Assembly (NCBI GenBank): GCA_028719205.1 | Contig: JAQUKH010000045.1 | Location: forward strand, 1-16,451 | Reading direction: 5' to 3' | DNA: 16,451 bases | Source: a bacterium | Lineage (GTDB): Bacteria; JACRDZ01; JAQUKH01 | Shown here: one piece after another, positions 7,181-15,026 of the stretch | Numbering within the stretch: position 1 is the first letter of the stretch | Layout: the number at the start of each line of letters is the position of its first letter | Made by a program: the position numbers and the translations under genes | The notes under the pieces: model-generated | Told to the model about the DNA's origin: nothing | The model's input: only the letters and a program-made list of their open reading frames with translations | The model's database searches: none

Positions 7181-9601
7181 TTACTTATCAATTAACTTTA
7201 TTTTAAGAAACTTGGCTTCCCAGGGCATAATATCAATTTTCATCCCGTTTTTAAATTTCATGTAACTGACTGGATCTTTAAAAATATTATGACCGTTGTG
7301 AATATCGTACATCATAAACCTGTTTCCTGCTCTACCATTAAGGATTTCCAAATCAAACTGTATTTTAACCTTTTTCTTTGCTTTTGACATATTATAAACA
7401 ATCAAAATTTTTTCCCGTTTATAAAAATACAGAAACACATCAGGTTCGGAAGTGTGAATTGTTTCCGAAAGATTTTCTTTTCTGCAAAGCCAGAAAAATA
7501 TTTTCTTCAACAACTGATAATATTCCGGTGCATTGCTGTATCCGTTAAGGTAGCCGACTCTGCCTTTATCAACTTCCCTGACATAAACTTCTGGAGAATC
7601 ACCGCAAGAATACAAAGAAGAGAGATTACCATTATCTTGTTTTACCTTCAAGCCCCGTTGTAAACTGATCTTTTCTGGAAGTTCATGGGTTATCCAATGC
7701 GCTTCTGCTTTTTTCAGCTCTTGCCGGGACGCGTCAGCATTTATTTCATTTATCGGACTGATTCCCAAAAGATTGGAAAGTATGAAATTCCCTTCGTAAA
7801 AACTTGGTGCATCAACTCCGAGAAAACCGCCACCGTGTTTAACAAAATCTTCAATCCTGGATTTTACCTTTGGTAATTTCCACATATAGTCACCACTCCA
7901 CGAGGTGCCTATAGCGCCGAAATTAAAAATAATATCGCAGTCTTCCGGTATTCCCTTTTTACTAATATCCTGGAAAGAAACCCATTGTATGTTAAACGGC
8001 ATATCAACCAAATGCTCCTGTATCATATTCTGCAATCTTCCCGCATCATCGCCCCATCCTGTCCATGTCCTCAATTTTCCCCAGCAATTTAAGATATAAA
8101 TATTGATCGGATGGCAGTAGACTTTACATCCTCCAATAATTCCTTTATACTCGATAAACTCGTTAACTATGTTTTTTACAAGCCGCTTGAGTTCGGGATT
8201 CACATGTTCATTTAAAGTTTCCAGACGTAATTCATCAGGAAATTTCGTAAAGAATGCCCGCTTACTATGATTCCAATTATAAATAAGCTGCTGTAAAGCT
8301 CCCTTCCCGGTATAGTGAATAGCTCCTTCCTCCGCTGCAAACCATATCTTTAATACTTTCTTTGTTTTATTACTGAATCCTGTCAACTGCCTGTTTGCAA
8401 CTGTTTTGCCTAATCCATACATTGCTATAGAATGGAACGCGGGATCTTCAAAATTTTTTAGATAAGGTTCTATTCCTATCCAATTATCTCCGATATTTGT
8501 TTGTAACCTTACATTATATTCGGCACAAAGATTAGAGAGTTTCACATGGTAATTTATTATTTCTTTGTTTACGAAATGAACCCATTTCAAATACTCAACT
8601 GCAGGTGGATATTTTATCTGCCCATATTTACTTTTTGTCAACCAGTCGATATTAAAATCAATACCTGTTTTTTCCTTAAAACTCACTTGATTTGCCGGAC
8701 TGGCGAAATGCCCATATCCATACCAGTTCCATCCTGGTACTTTTTCGCCATTTTCGTCCCAGCCTCCGTAGGGGTTATTTTTTTCATCCAAAAATGTCGT
8801 ATAACGAGCCGATAAAAACACTCTGATTACATCTATACAACCATTCCATTCTTCCAGAAATAACTTAATTTGAGATAACGTATGTTTCTGAACTACTAAA
8901 GAAAGAGGATTGGCAATATAAAAAATTCTATCTTCAGCTTCAGCTTGTTTAGAGCGTACCGGCCAGCCTTGCGGGGTAACGGTATAAAAAAGATTTGCGG
9001 GTGATTTGGGGTTGGATACAACTTGGGGGATATTACCACTGGAACCATTAGCATTTAAGTAACATTGTTCCGGATCAAGTATTTTCTGGGGTTCAACATC
9101 ATAAACCAGATATGCAACCTGATATACATGAGATACAACAGAATTTATTTGCATCTCATTCGATCCGTTTTCAGTTTCCCATTCGGAAATATCTAATATT
9201 CGCCCATCAGTCCTATCATAAACACGCCAATATTTTTTAGGGCTATGGAAATAATTAACAGGTTTCATTTTTACCTGATAAAACATTTTATCATTAGTCC
9301 TTAAAGAAATCATATGGTTACGAGAACTGGCCTTGCTTTTTTCAGACAGCCAATAGAAGGTCAATTTTTCATTTGGGTTTTGTTCCAGCCACTCGGGAGC
9401 AAAACATAACGACAGATGTGGTATTGTTATCAATCCATCTGCTCGGGCTTGTTTATAATATTTTTTACATTTCTTCATTAAGGGAATACTATAAACACCT
9501 GTTGCACCAAGATTGAAAGGGAACCTGTTCTTTGATGTGTACTTATCGCTAAATATTGTCAGAGATGAATCCTGCATGTATTGCCATTTTTTTATTGACA
9601 T
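7181..9601 (-). CDS. GH112-type beta-galactoside phosphorylase (galacto/lacto-N-biose or Gal-Rha)
   Basis: 806 residues, somewhat longer than typical members of about 720-750. Blocks that align by eye with Bifidobacterium lacto-N-biose phosphorylase are KYWRVYDRTDG (123-133), DVIRV followed by FLDE (257-273), IGDNWIGIEPY (370-380) with D372 where the catalytic acid is expected, NWNHSKRAF, YILNCWGKLRTW (502-513), WVSFQDI followed by the CDIIFNFGAIGTSWSGD region (540-571), VKHGGGFLGVDAPS (587-600) and GRVGYLNGYS. GH112 enzymes phosphorolyse Gal-beta-1,3-GlcNAc/GalNAc or Gal-beta-1,4-L-rhamnose to alpha-galactose-1-phosphate plus the acceptor sugar, in the cytoplasm; no signal peptide is seen here. 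Extra sequence near 274-300 (GGWDENGEKVPGWNW) and 180-215 accounts for the length. The Shine-Dalgarno is weak. Substrate cannot be fixed from sequence. The adjacent GH123-like and GH36-like genes favour host-type glycans. Confidence 0.8.
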   Translation of the reverse strand: MSIKKWQYMQDSSLTIFSDKYTSKNRFPFNLGATGVYSIPLMKKCKKYYKQARADGLITIPHLSLCFAPEWLEQNPNEKLTFYWLSEKSKASSRNHMISLRTNDKMFYQVKMKPVNYFHSPKKYWRVYDRTDGRILDISEWETENGSNEMQINSVVSHVYQVAYLVYDVEPQKILDPEQCYLNANGSSGNIPQVVSNPKSPANLFYTVTPQGWPVRSKQAEAEDRIFYIANPLSLVVQKHTLSQIKLFLEEWNGCIDVIRVFLSARYTTFLDEKNNPYGGWDENGEKVPGWNWYGYGHFASPANQVSFKEKTGIDFNIDWLTKSKYGQIKYPPAVEYLKWVHFVNKEIINYHVKLSNLCAEYNVRLQTNIGDNWIGIEPYLKNFEDPAFHSIAMYGLGKTVANRQLTGFSNKTKKVLKIWFAAEEGAIHYTGKGALQQLIYNWNHSKRAFFTKFPDELRLETLNEHVNPELKRLVKNIVNEFIEYKGIIGGCKVYCHPINIYILNCWGKLRTWTGWGDDAGRLQNMIQEHLVDMPFNIQWVSFQDISKKGIPEDCDIIFNFGAIGTSWSGDYMWKLPKVKSRIEDFVKHGGGFLGVDAPSFYEGNFILSNLLGISPINEINADASRQELKKAEAHWITHELPEKISLQRGLKVKQDNGNLSSLYSCGDSPEVYVREVDKGRVGYLNGYSNAPEYYQLLKKIFFWLCRKENLSETIHTSEPDVFLYFYKREKILIVYNMSKAKKKVKIQFDLEILNGRAGNRFMMYDIHNGHNIFKDPVSYMKFKNGMKIDIMPWEAKFLKIKLIDK

Positions 9602-9644
9602 ATTTTATATTATCCGTATAATTTTTTATATTCCCATTTATAAA

Positions 9645-12600
9645 TTACTGTAATTTATTACTTAATTTTGAGATAAAATCCTCAGCATCGGCTTGATTAT
9701 GGCCTGATACTCCAATGAGATAAATGTTAAAAGATAAATTTTCGCCTGGAAGAATATTAAAAGGCTTGCATTTTACTAAACCTTTTAAGGGAGATTTTAT
9801 TAATTCTAAATTGTAATGTCCGGCACTGTTCAGACTATTGTAATATAACAATAGGTTTTTTATCTCTCGAGGAATAACATTAAAAATTCCTATTTTCTCT
9901 TTTGGATCATAAGCACCAAAATAATTATCATTTAAAACTATGAACTGACTAAAAAGTTCAGGTACATTTAAACTGAATTTCTGGTGACGCAATGTCTGCT
10001 GTGAGGGGATAACAAAAAAATCATTGTCGGATGTTTTCCCAATAGAGAATTCAGCATGGGCACGCCAATGAAAATTATACTGATACGGATCTTGTTGGTA
10101 GAGGCGATCTCTTTCAGGCGCGGGATTACTTATTTTATACTCCATTTTTAAATACGGCTGATGTGCCTCAAGCGTCATTGTTCTTGCAAGTTTAAATTTT
10201 GCCCCGGGAGTTAGTGTTTCCGGAATTGAAATCATGGCAGTAAGAATGATTTCTTCTGGTTCCAGTTTTATTATTTCGTATTCCCAATCCAACTGACTTA
10301 AAATCCATTTCCATTCTCCCCAGTCTTCATAGCCTCCTATATCTATCCAATCTTTCTTTTTCAGCTTATCCCAATTGCTTCTTATATCCTCTGAATAGTT
10401 TTTGTTAAGATTCTCCAGATTTTTATATAGGGTGGGAACGCCTTTTACATTGAATTCTATAATCCTTCCTCCATTTTCCAGTACAACGATCTCCAGGATC
10501 GAATTTTTGAGCTTATATGCCATGTGATTATGATAGTTTATGATTTCTAATGAACATGGCAGTTTGCTCGTTTCATTCATCTTCTTAATTTTCCCCAATT
10601 GTGCCAGATAAGATTTTACTTTTCGAGTATTTCCTTTAGCGGCCTGTTTTTCCGCATTTTTTAATAAAAAAGTATATGATTTATTGGATAGAGCGGATAA
10701 TTTTTCTGATGCTATTAAGATTTCCAACTCTTTTATCGTGATTCTTTTTATTGCCTTTTCCAGGAGTTCTTTCTCCCTTGCACCATAATGATTTTTTAGC
10801 TTATTAAGAAGACTTTCATATTCATGAACGTCAATACCTTTTCCTTTTAATGTGTTTATCTTAGAGCTGAATAAATTTATACTGTTATCATTTTTCACCA
10901 AAAATTTCCGATACAATATTTTTCCTTTACCATCCTTTTCGGCTATAATTTTAACCTCATTTTTTCCTTCTTTTAAAGAAAGTTCTTTCTCAAAATATCC
11001 ATTAGAAGAAACAGGAATTGATTGTCCGTTTATAGTAATCTTGGTTCCCTGTTCGGTTTTGCCAAAAAGCATAATAATATTAACGGCTATAGGAGTATTT
11101 TCTGGTAGATTACTGCCCAGAAGAAGCAAAGGGGATTTTTTCATTTCAAGAATATTCTGTGCACACTGTTCGCGTATTTTGAACAATAACGCAGAATTTT
11201 CGCTATATTTATCAATGTCCTGTATCAGTGGAAAAATGATTTCTCTAATTCTTTGCTTTGCTGAAAATTCCGGGAATGATAATTTTTCTTTAACTCCGTT
11301 AATTTCTCTTTCCAGCAACCACAAATATGCATAATCTTCCATCGCTTCTCGCACATTTTCCCATCTTATGGTATTGACAACAGGCCCATTGCCGGAAGGA
11401 TGGGGATATAGAGCAATTGCTTCTCCCGCAGGCGTTGTATCCTTATCATTATTACGGAGTGTGGGATTTTTCCAGGGAGAAACGGTTGGATTGCGCCAAT
11501 TATTCACATTCCATAACATTAATCCATCCAGTTCAGCCAAGTATGCCTGCCAAGTATAAATTCGATGTGCCAATAAGGGTATTTCTAGCGACATCGGATA
11601 ATTATACCCCCACAACTTATGCCCCTTTTTCTTTGCGGCTCTTGCAACTTCAGGAACAAATGCAGCGGGAAAAAGACCACAAAAAATATCAAAAGGGCCT
11701 TGCAGACCTGGTTCGGGAGTTTTTGTTACAAATGTTATTATTCGTGAGTATCCTTTTTTTACTATATTTCCTAGTTCTCGAATTTTCTCAAAGTCACCAA
11801 GGAGAGGTTCGTCGTAAACATATGCAATAGACTTTTCCAATAATTTTTTTTCTTGCAAATGTTTCCCCACCTGTTGACAGTATTGTTCAAAATATCTATT
11901 AAATTCCGGAGTCAGTAATTTATATCCCAACCATCCTTCGTTGTCTTCCCATAGTCCGCAATTGAAACCCCATACCCAAGGCCTGCCGATACCAGGAATG
12001 GGATAACATGTATTTAGATTGTATTTTTTTATTGGTTCGAAGAAAGAATCAAAATCTGTAAAATCTATTATTCTCAAATTATCCTGTACTATTTCAAATT
12101 TCGGCCAGTTTTCTTCATAATAACTGCGACATCCTCCAACTCTATGGTCTTTAAGGTTTTCAAAAAAATTATTCATTATTTCCTGTAATGGCCTTTTATC
12201 GAAACGCCTTGCCCATCTTTCATTGAAATAAAAGCGGGTGGGTAAAGGATTTTGGGGAGGGATTTCAAAATCCCAAATAAATAATTTCAGAGGAATGGGG
12301 GAAAGGATATCTTTTTCAGTTATTATATTTATATAACCGTTGTATTCTCCCGAGTTTATATTACATGGAACTTTAATAGTAATCCAAAATGGTTGATTTT
12401 GCCCTTTTTTTACTTCAGTTTCATTAATTGGCAAGAGCAGATCTTCATTAAGTCCTAAAACGTTTAAGTTATTTGTTACTTTGGTTATATTAACATAGCC
12501 AACAGGATTATAAGAAAGGCATTCTTTCTTCAAAATCACCCTATTTTCTTTATTCTTCAAATCCGTAAATTGAATTTTTACCTTGCCTAAATTTTTTAAT

Positions 12601-13478
12601 GGAGAAATAACCAGTTGAAATGGCTCATATTCTCCTTTGGCTGCAGATATTTTTATTTCCTCCTTCTTTTTTAACTTTTCAAGGAACAAATTAGAAATTT
12701 CGAAAGGTACTTTTGATATAGGGTTTTCATACCAAATAGCATAATCTGCACTCGCTCCAAGAGTATACGCAGAAGATGGTAAATTGATATTATTTGATAT
12801 TTTTCCCGGAATAATTCTCACTTCATCAATCCATGTTGTTCCTATCCCTTGAGCTATTATACATACACAGAAACTAGCTGCTCCCTGGGAGGAGAAAAAA
12901 TCACATTTAAAACACTCATAGTTTTTTTGGGGAGAACGTGGATGAAAAAATTTTCTTCGTATAATTTGACCTTGTTTGTTCCTAAAGTCTATTTTTATAG
13001 TAAGCGCCGGATGAGGTTCCCATGATGTTTTGTAAAAAAAACTCAAGTCATATTTACATTTTTCTTTGCATTCAGCAATGAGGTAATAGATACTTAAGTG
13101 TGCATCATTTTTCTTTCCTTCTATTCTTAAGGATTTATCCCCGCGGTAGACATCTTCTTGTGTTATTGAAACTTTACCTCCATGATAATAACGACGACAA
13201 AAGGGCTTCCAATTACCAAGACCATTTTCGAAACCCGAATTTTTGATTAAATTATTTTCTGAGAAATCTTTTTCTGGTAATTTGGAAGCATTTACCATTG
13301 TATTTGCCGATATTATTAATAATACTATAAAAGTAAATATTTCAAAGGCACTTAATGAAAAAATTGATTTACTATCTGTTTTCATTTCTGGTAAAGATTT
13401 AATATTTTTAAGTTCTCCCGTCGAAAAATTTTTAGCTTTTTTCCCGGTCGTTTCATTTTTATCTTCGGCGTTTATCAT
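9645..13478 (-). CDS. Large membrane-anchored or exported GH123-like (DUF4091) multidomain protein
   Basis: 1277 residues. Visible order: a hydrophilic 40-residue N-terminus; a hydrophobic segment (about 44-60, FEIFTFIVLLII) followed by MVNAS, a possible signal cleavage site; a CBM4/9-like sandwich (76-224) opening NLIKNSGFENGLGNW; a beta domain with KGEYEPFQLVI (281-291); a GH123/DUF4091-type barrel (about 400-725) with WDFEIP (402-407), IAYVYDEP (551-558), KLWGYNYP (621-628) and NTIRWENVREAMEDYAYLWLLE (positions 702-723). Then come an Ig-like, glucodextranase-B-like domain (793-862), a Lys/Glu-rich helical linker (870-970) and a C-terminal mutarotase-like beta-sandwich (976-1260). D556-E557 matches the Asp-Glu pair used by GH123 beta-N-acetylgalactosaminidases in substrate-assisted catalysis. 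AGAAGGAA (13488-13495) supports the start at 13478. The substrate is inferred, not shown; other DUF4091 proteins are uncharacterised. Confidence 0.75.
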   Translation of the reverse strand: MINAEDKNETTGKKAKNFSTGELKNIKSLPEMKTDSKSIFSLSAFEIFTFIVLLIISANTMVNASKLPEKDFSENNLIKNSGFENGLGNWKPFCRRYYHGGKVSITQEDVYRGDKSLRIEGKKNDAHLSIYYLIAECKEKCKYDLSFFYKTSWEPHPALTIKIDFRNKQGQIIRRKFFHPRSPQKNYECFKCDFFSSQGAASFCVCIIAQGIGTTWIDEVRIIPGKISNNINLPSSAYTLGASADYAIWYENPISKVPFEISNLFLEKLKKKEEIKISAAKGEYEPFQLVISPLKNLGKVKIQFTDLKNKENRVILKKECLSYNPVGYVNITKVTNNLNVLGLNEDLLLPINETEVKKGQNQPFWITIKVPCNINSGEYNGYINIITEKDILSPIPLKLFIWDFEIPPQNPLPTRFYFNERWARRFDKRPLQEIMNNFFENLKDHRVGGCRSYYEENWPKFEIVQDNLRIIDFTDFDSFFEPIKKYNLNTCYPIPGIGRPWVWGFNCGLWEDNEGWLGYKLLTPEFNRYFEQYCQQVGKHLQEKKLLEKSIAYVYDEPLLGDFEKIRELGNIVKKGYSRIITFVTKTPEPGLQGPFDIFCGLFPAAFVPEVARAAKKKGHKLWGYNYPMSLEIPLLAHRIYTWQAYLAELDGLMLWNVNNWRNPTVSPWKNPTLRNNDKDTTPAGEAIALYPHPSGNGPVVNTIRWENVREAMEDYAYLWLLEREINGVKEKLSFPEFSAKQRIREIIFPLIQDIDKYSENSALLFKIREQCAQNILEMKKSPLLLLGSNLPENTPIAVNIIMLFGKTEQGTKITINGQSIPVSSNGYFEKELSLKEGKNEVKIIAEKDGKGKILYRKFLVKNDNSINLFSSKINTLKGKGIDVHEYESLLNKLKNHYGAREKELLEKAIKRITIKELEILIASEKLSALSNKSYTFLLKNAEKQAAKGNTRKVKSYLAQLGKIKKMNETSKLPCSLEIINYHNHMAYKLKNSILEIVVLENGGRIIEFNVKGVPTLYKNLENLNKNYSEDIRSNWDKLKKKDWIDIGGYEDWGEWKWILSQLDWEYEIIKLEPEEIILTAMISIPETLTPGAKFKLARTMTLEAHQPYLKMEYKISNPAPERDRLYQQDPYQYNFHWRAHAEFSIGKTSDNDFFVIPSQQTLRHQKFSLNVPELFSQFIVLNDNYFGAYDPKEKIGIFNVIPREIKNLLLYYNSLNSAGHYNLELIKSPLKGLVKCKPFNILPGENLSFNIYLIGVSGHNQADAEDFISKLSNKLQ

Positions 13479-13600
13479 TTTTTTCTATTCCTTCTCGATT
13501 TTTTTACATTTTCTCTTTATTTATTCGACTTCACTTCTCTCAATTCTGAGACTACATAAAACCCCGATTTTAATTTCAGCTTTTCCAAGCTGTTACAAAT
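13479..13600 (-). promoter_or_regulatory. 122-nt gap before the large GH123-like gene, with possible promoter
   Basis: On the minus strand the gap holds a TTGAGA (13538-13543, five of six matches to a -35 hexamer) followed at 16-17 nt by an AATAAA/ATAAAG stretch, a poor -10. It also holds the good Shine-Dalgarno AGAAGGAA at 13488-13495, nine nt from the ATG. The sequence is very AT-rich, so chance matches are common. The gap's length and the preceding hairpin suggest that the large gene may be transcribed partly on its own, but the evidence is weak. Confidence 0.25.
13577..13592 (-). other. Stem-loop with GGAA tetraloop just after the pseudopilin stop
   Basis: In the minus-strand RNA, CAGCUU pairs with AAGCUG around a GGAA (GNRA-class) loop, giving 6 bp plus a stable tetraloop. 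It begins 8 nt after the pseudopilin TGA (13601-13603). The downstream sequence (AAATTAAAATC) has no T-run, so it is not a typical intrinsic terminator. It could protect the 3' end of the pilin mRNA or mark a processing site between a highly translated gene and the large gene that follows. Confidence 0.35.
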
Positions 13601-14227
13601 TCAAAATGAATCGTGTCCCATTATATCATCATTGTTCGCTAGTATACTAGGCTTTTTATCCCCAGCAACACGACCATCCAAAAATAGTATATTGCTTCCG
13701 GCAAAATGAGGAAAGTTAATATATTGTCCCCCGGTACAAATTGAACATCCAAAATATTGTACATAAGCCCGGTTTGCGTCATCAAACATATCCATTATGG
13801 CACACAGCCGCGAGGGAGATTTAAATGCATTTATCTTTCGCCATGTTCCAATTTCTCCAAATGAGAGAATATGCTTGTAGTTTCCACCGTATCCTACATA
13901 GTTATTCGAAGAAGGGCATTCTGTTACTTTATTGTCGCTCCCGTAATTAGTCTGCTTGTTTCCAATATACGGAGACAATAAGGAAAACAATTTATCACTA
14001 CTGTTATTTGAAATGGATACAACGAAATCATTATAATCCATGGAATACATTATAACTCCTTGTCCTATTGTTTTTAGATTATTGGCACATGTAATCCCCT
14101 TCGCTTTTTCTTTAGCTTTGTTTAACGCCGGAAGCAGCATTGACGCAAGAATCGCAATGATGCCGATCACCACGAGCAATTCGACAAGTGTGAATTCCCG
14201 TTTTTTTTCAATGTTCGCTTTTTTCAT
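13601..14227 (-). CDS. Type II secretion/type IV-like pseudopilin with H-X9-DG domain
   Basis: 208 residues. After a basic leader ([11 protein letters not shown]) comes the prepilin peptidase site with F12 at +1 and E16 at the +5 position, then the hydrophobic helix ([18 protein letters not shown]) and a typical [19 protein letters not shown] amphipathic stretch. Near the C-terminus, H174 is followed by nine residues and then D184-G185, which is the prepilin-associated H-X9-DG signature. Four cysteines (C47, C104, C161, C164) could form disulfides outside the membrane. Such proteins are processed by a PilD-type peptidase and sit in the inner membrane or a pilus-like fibre; their individual roles are mostly unknown and they are numerous in Lentisphaerota and Planctomycetota. 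AAAGGAGGTG (14232-14241), 6 nt from the ATG, is the strongest ribosome-binding site in the window. No secretion ATPase or peptidase gene is nearby. Confidence 0.93.
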   Translation of the reverse strand: MKKANIEKKREFTLVELLVVIGIIAILASMLLPALNKAKEKAKGITCANNLKTIGQGVIMYSMDYNDFVVSISNNSSDKLFSLLSPYIGNKQTNYGSDNKVTECPSSNNYVGYGGNYKHILSFGEIGTWRKINAFKSPSRLCAIMDMFDDANRAYVQYFGCSICTGGQYINFPHFAGSNILFLDGRVAGDKKPSILANNDDIMGHDSF

Positions 14228-14231
14228 CGAA

Positions 14232-14241
14232 CACCTCCTTT
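14232..14241 (-). promoter_or_regulatory. Near-perfect Shine-Dalgarno of the pseudopilin
   Basis: Minus-strand AAAGGAGGTG is fully complementary to the usual 16S anti-Shine-Dalgarno, with AGGAGG 6 nt from the ATG. Neighbouring genes use only AAGG- or AGAGG-type sites, so the pilin should be translated far more strongly. It fixes the start at 14227. Confidence 0.85.
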
Positions 14242-14297
14242 GGGGGTTGGTTAATTCCGTTTATGTATTTTTTTACAATAGATTTTATCTCCGGAAT

Positions 14298-14325
14298 TTT
14301 ATAATTATTTCTGTTTTTACGGCAA
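14298..14325 (-). promoter_or_regulatory. Candidate sigma70-type promoter for the pseudopilin
   Basis: On the minus strand, TTGCCG (14320-14325, four of six to TTGACA) is followed after 16 nt by TATAAA (14298-14303, five of six to TATAAT). Transcription would start near 14291, leaving a leader of about 64 nt before the strong ribosome-binding site. The -35 overlaps the last codons of the PIG-L gene. AT-rich DNA gives many such matches, so this is a moderate inference supported by the 89-nt gap and the unusual Shine-Dalgarno. Confidence 0.35.
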
Positions 14326-15015
14326 TACCCGCCTAGAGATATTCTGTCCCCAGGTATGTAATTTTCTAAATCCTTCAGCATATTTGATCCCGCAACTGAA
14401 GCCCAGGGTAAACGCTTTGGCTTCGACAAACTTCAGCAGGTCGCGGGATTCATATTTCGTATAAACTTCAAGCTGACTTTTGTGTTTTGAAAGCATTTCC
14501 AGTTTAGTTTCAAGAGTATCGCTTATGTCTACGTATTGTTCAGGGAAAAATCCGGTTCCGCAGACCGTACTCATAAAGTATAATATCGGCATTTTTTCAC
14601 AGGCAGAATATTTTGATTCCAGGGTAGTAGTTATGCAGGGAATAAGAGACTCGGATACCGTTTTACTGACCATCTTATGATCGGGATTAAAGGAACTTGG
14701 GTCGTGAGTGATTATTACCTCAGGTTTTATTTCTCTTATTATTTCAACAATTTCATTTCTCAATGCCAGGTTCTCCTCTATTCCCAAATCGGAATATCCC
14801 ATCCATCTTAACTCAGCATCAATAACAGCGGCAGATTCAAATGCTTCGGTTTTTCTTATCTCAATCATTTTTTTTGGTTCGCAGGTTCGGCCATAACGGC
14901 CGTCGGTTACACAAACCATATAGATATTATAGTCTTTTTGCCGGTATTTAGCAAGAGTTCCGGCACCAGAGATTTCCAAATCATCCGGGTGAGCCCCTAT
15001 CGCTAATATATTCAT
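14317..15015 (-). CDS. PIG-L/LmbE-family N-acetylglucosaminyl deacetylase-like protein
   Basis: 232 residues, normal for the family. The zinc/catalytic motif AHPDDLE (8-14) gives H9, D11 and D12. HDPSSFNPDHK (104-114) supplies H113, the third expected ligand. The C-terminal pattern ETKLEMLSKHKSQ (169-181) and YAEGFRKLH (212-220) is typical of bacterial PIG-L proteins. Members remove N-acetyl groups from GlcNAc-containing molecules such as mycothiol or bacillithiol precursors, antibiotics or oligosaccharides. The substrate here is not known. There is no signal peptide, so a cytoplasmic location is inferred. AGGAAG stands about 8 nt before the ATG, and the start lies 11 nt after the stop of the URO-D gene, so the two are almost certainly co-transcribed. 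Deacetylation of an amino sugar released by the glycosidases is possible. Confidence 0.92.
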   Translation of the reverse strand: MNILAIGAHPDDLEISGAGTLAKYRQKDYNIYMVCVTDGRYGRTCEPKKMIEIRKTEAFESAAVIDAELRWMGYSDLGIEENLALRNEIVEIIREIKPEVIITHDPSSFNPDHKMVSKTVSESLIPCITTTLESKYSACEKMPILYFMSTVCGTGFFPEQYVDISDTLETKLEMLSKHKSQLEVYTKYESRDLLKFVEAKAFTLGFSCGIKYAEGFRKLHTWGQNISRRVLP

Positions 15016-15026
15016 AAAAATACTTC

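Noticed and set aside
10852-11334. 160-codon plus-strand ORF
   Set aside because: It lies wholly inside the 1277-residue minus-strand gene. Its translation is a hydrophobic, Ser/Phe/Ile-rich string typical of the antisense of a Lys/Glu-rich gene, with no recognisable domain.
11417-11830. 137-codon plus-strand ORF
   Set aside because: Antisense to the conserved barrel of the GH123-like gene, with no family resemblance.
13243-13650. 135-codon plus-strand ORF spanning the gap before the large gene
   Set aside because: It covers the antisense of the large gene's N-terminus and the pilin's end. The hydrophobic composition comes from AT-rich antisense codons, and the minus-strand ribosome-binding site in the gap is better explained.
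14208-14429. 73-codon minus-strand ORF overlapping the PIG-L and pilin genes
   Set aside because: It is out of frame with both well-supported genes, overlaps the strong pilin ribosome-binding site and start, and has no recognisable protein pattern.
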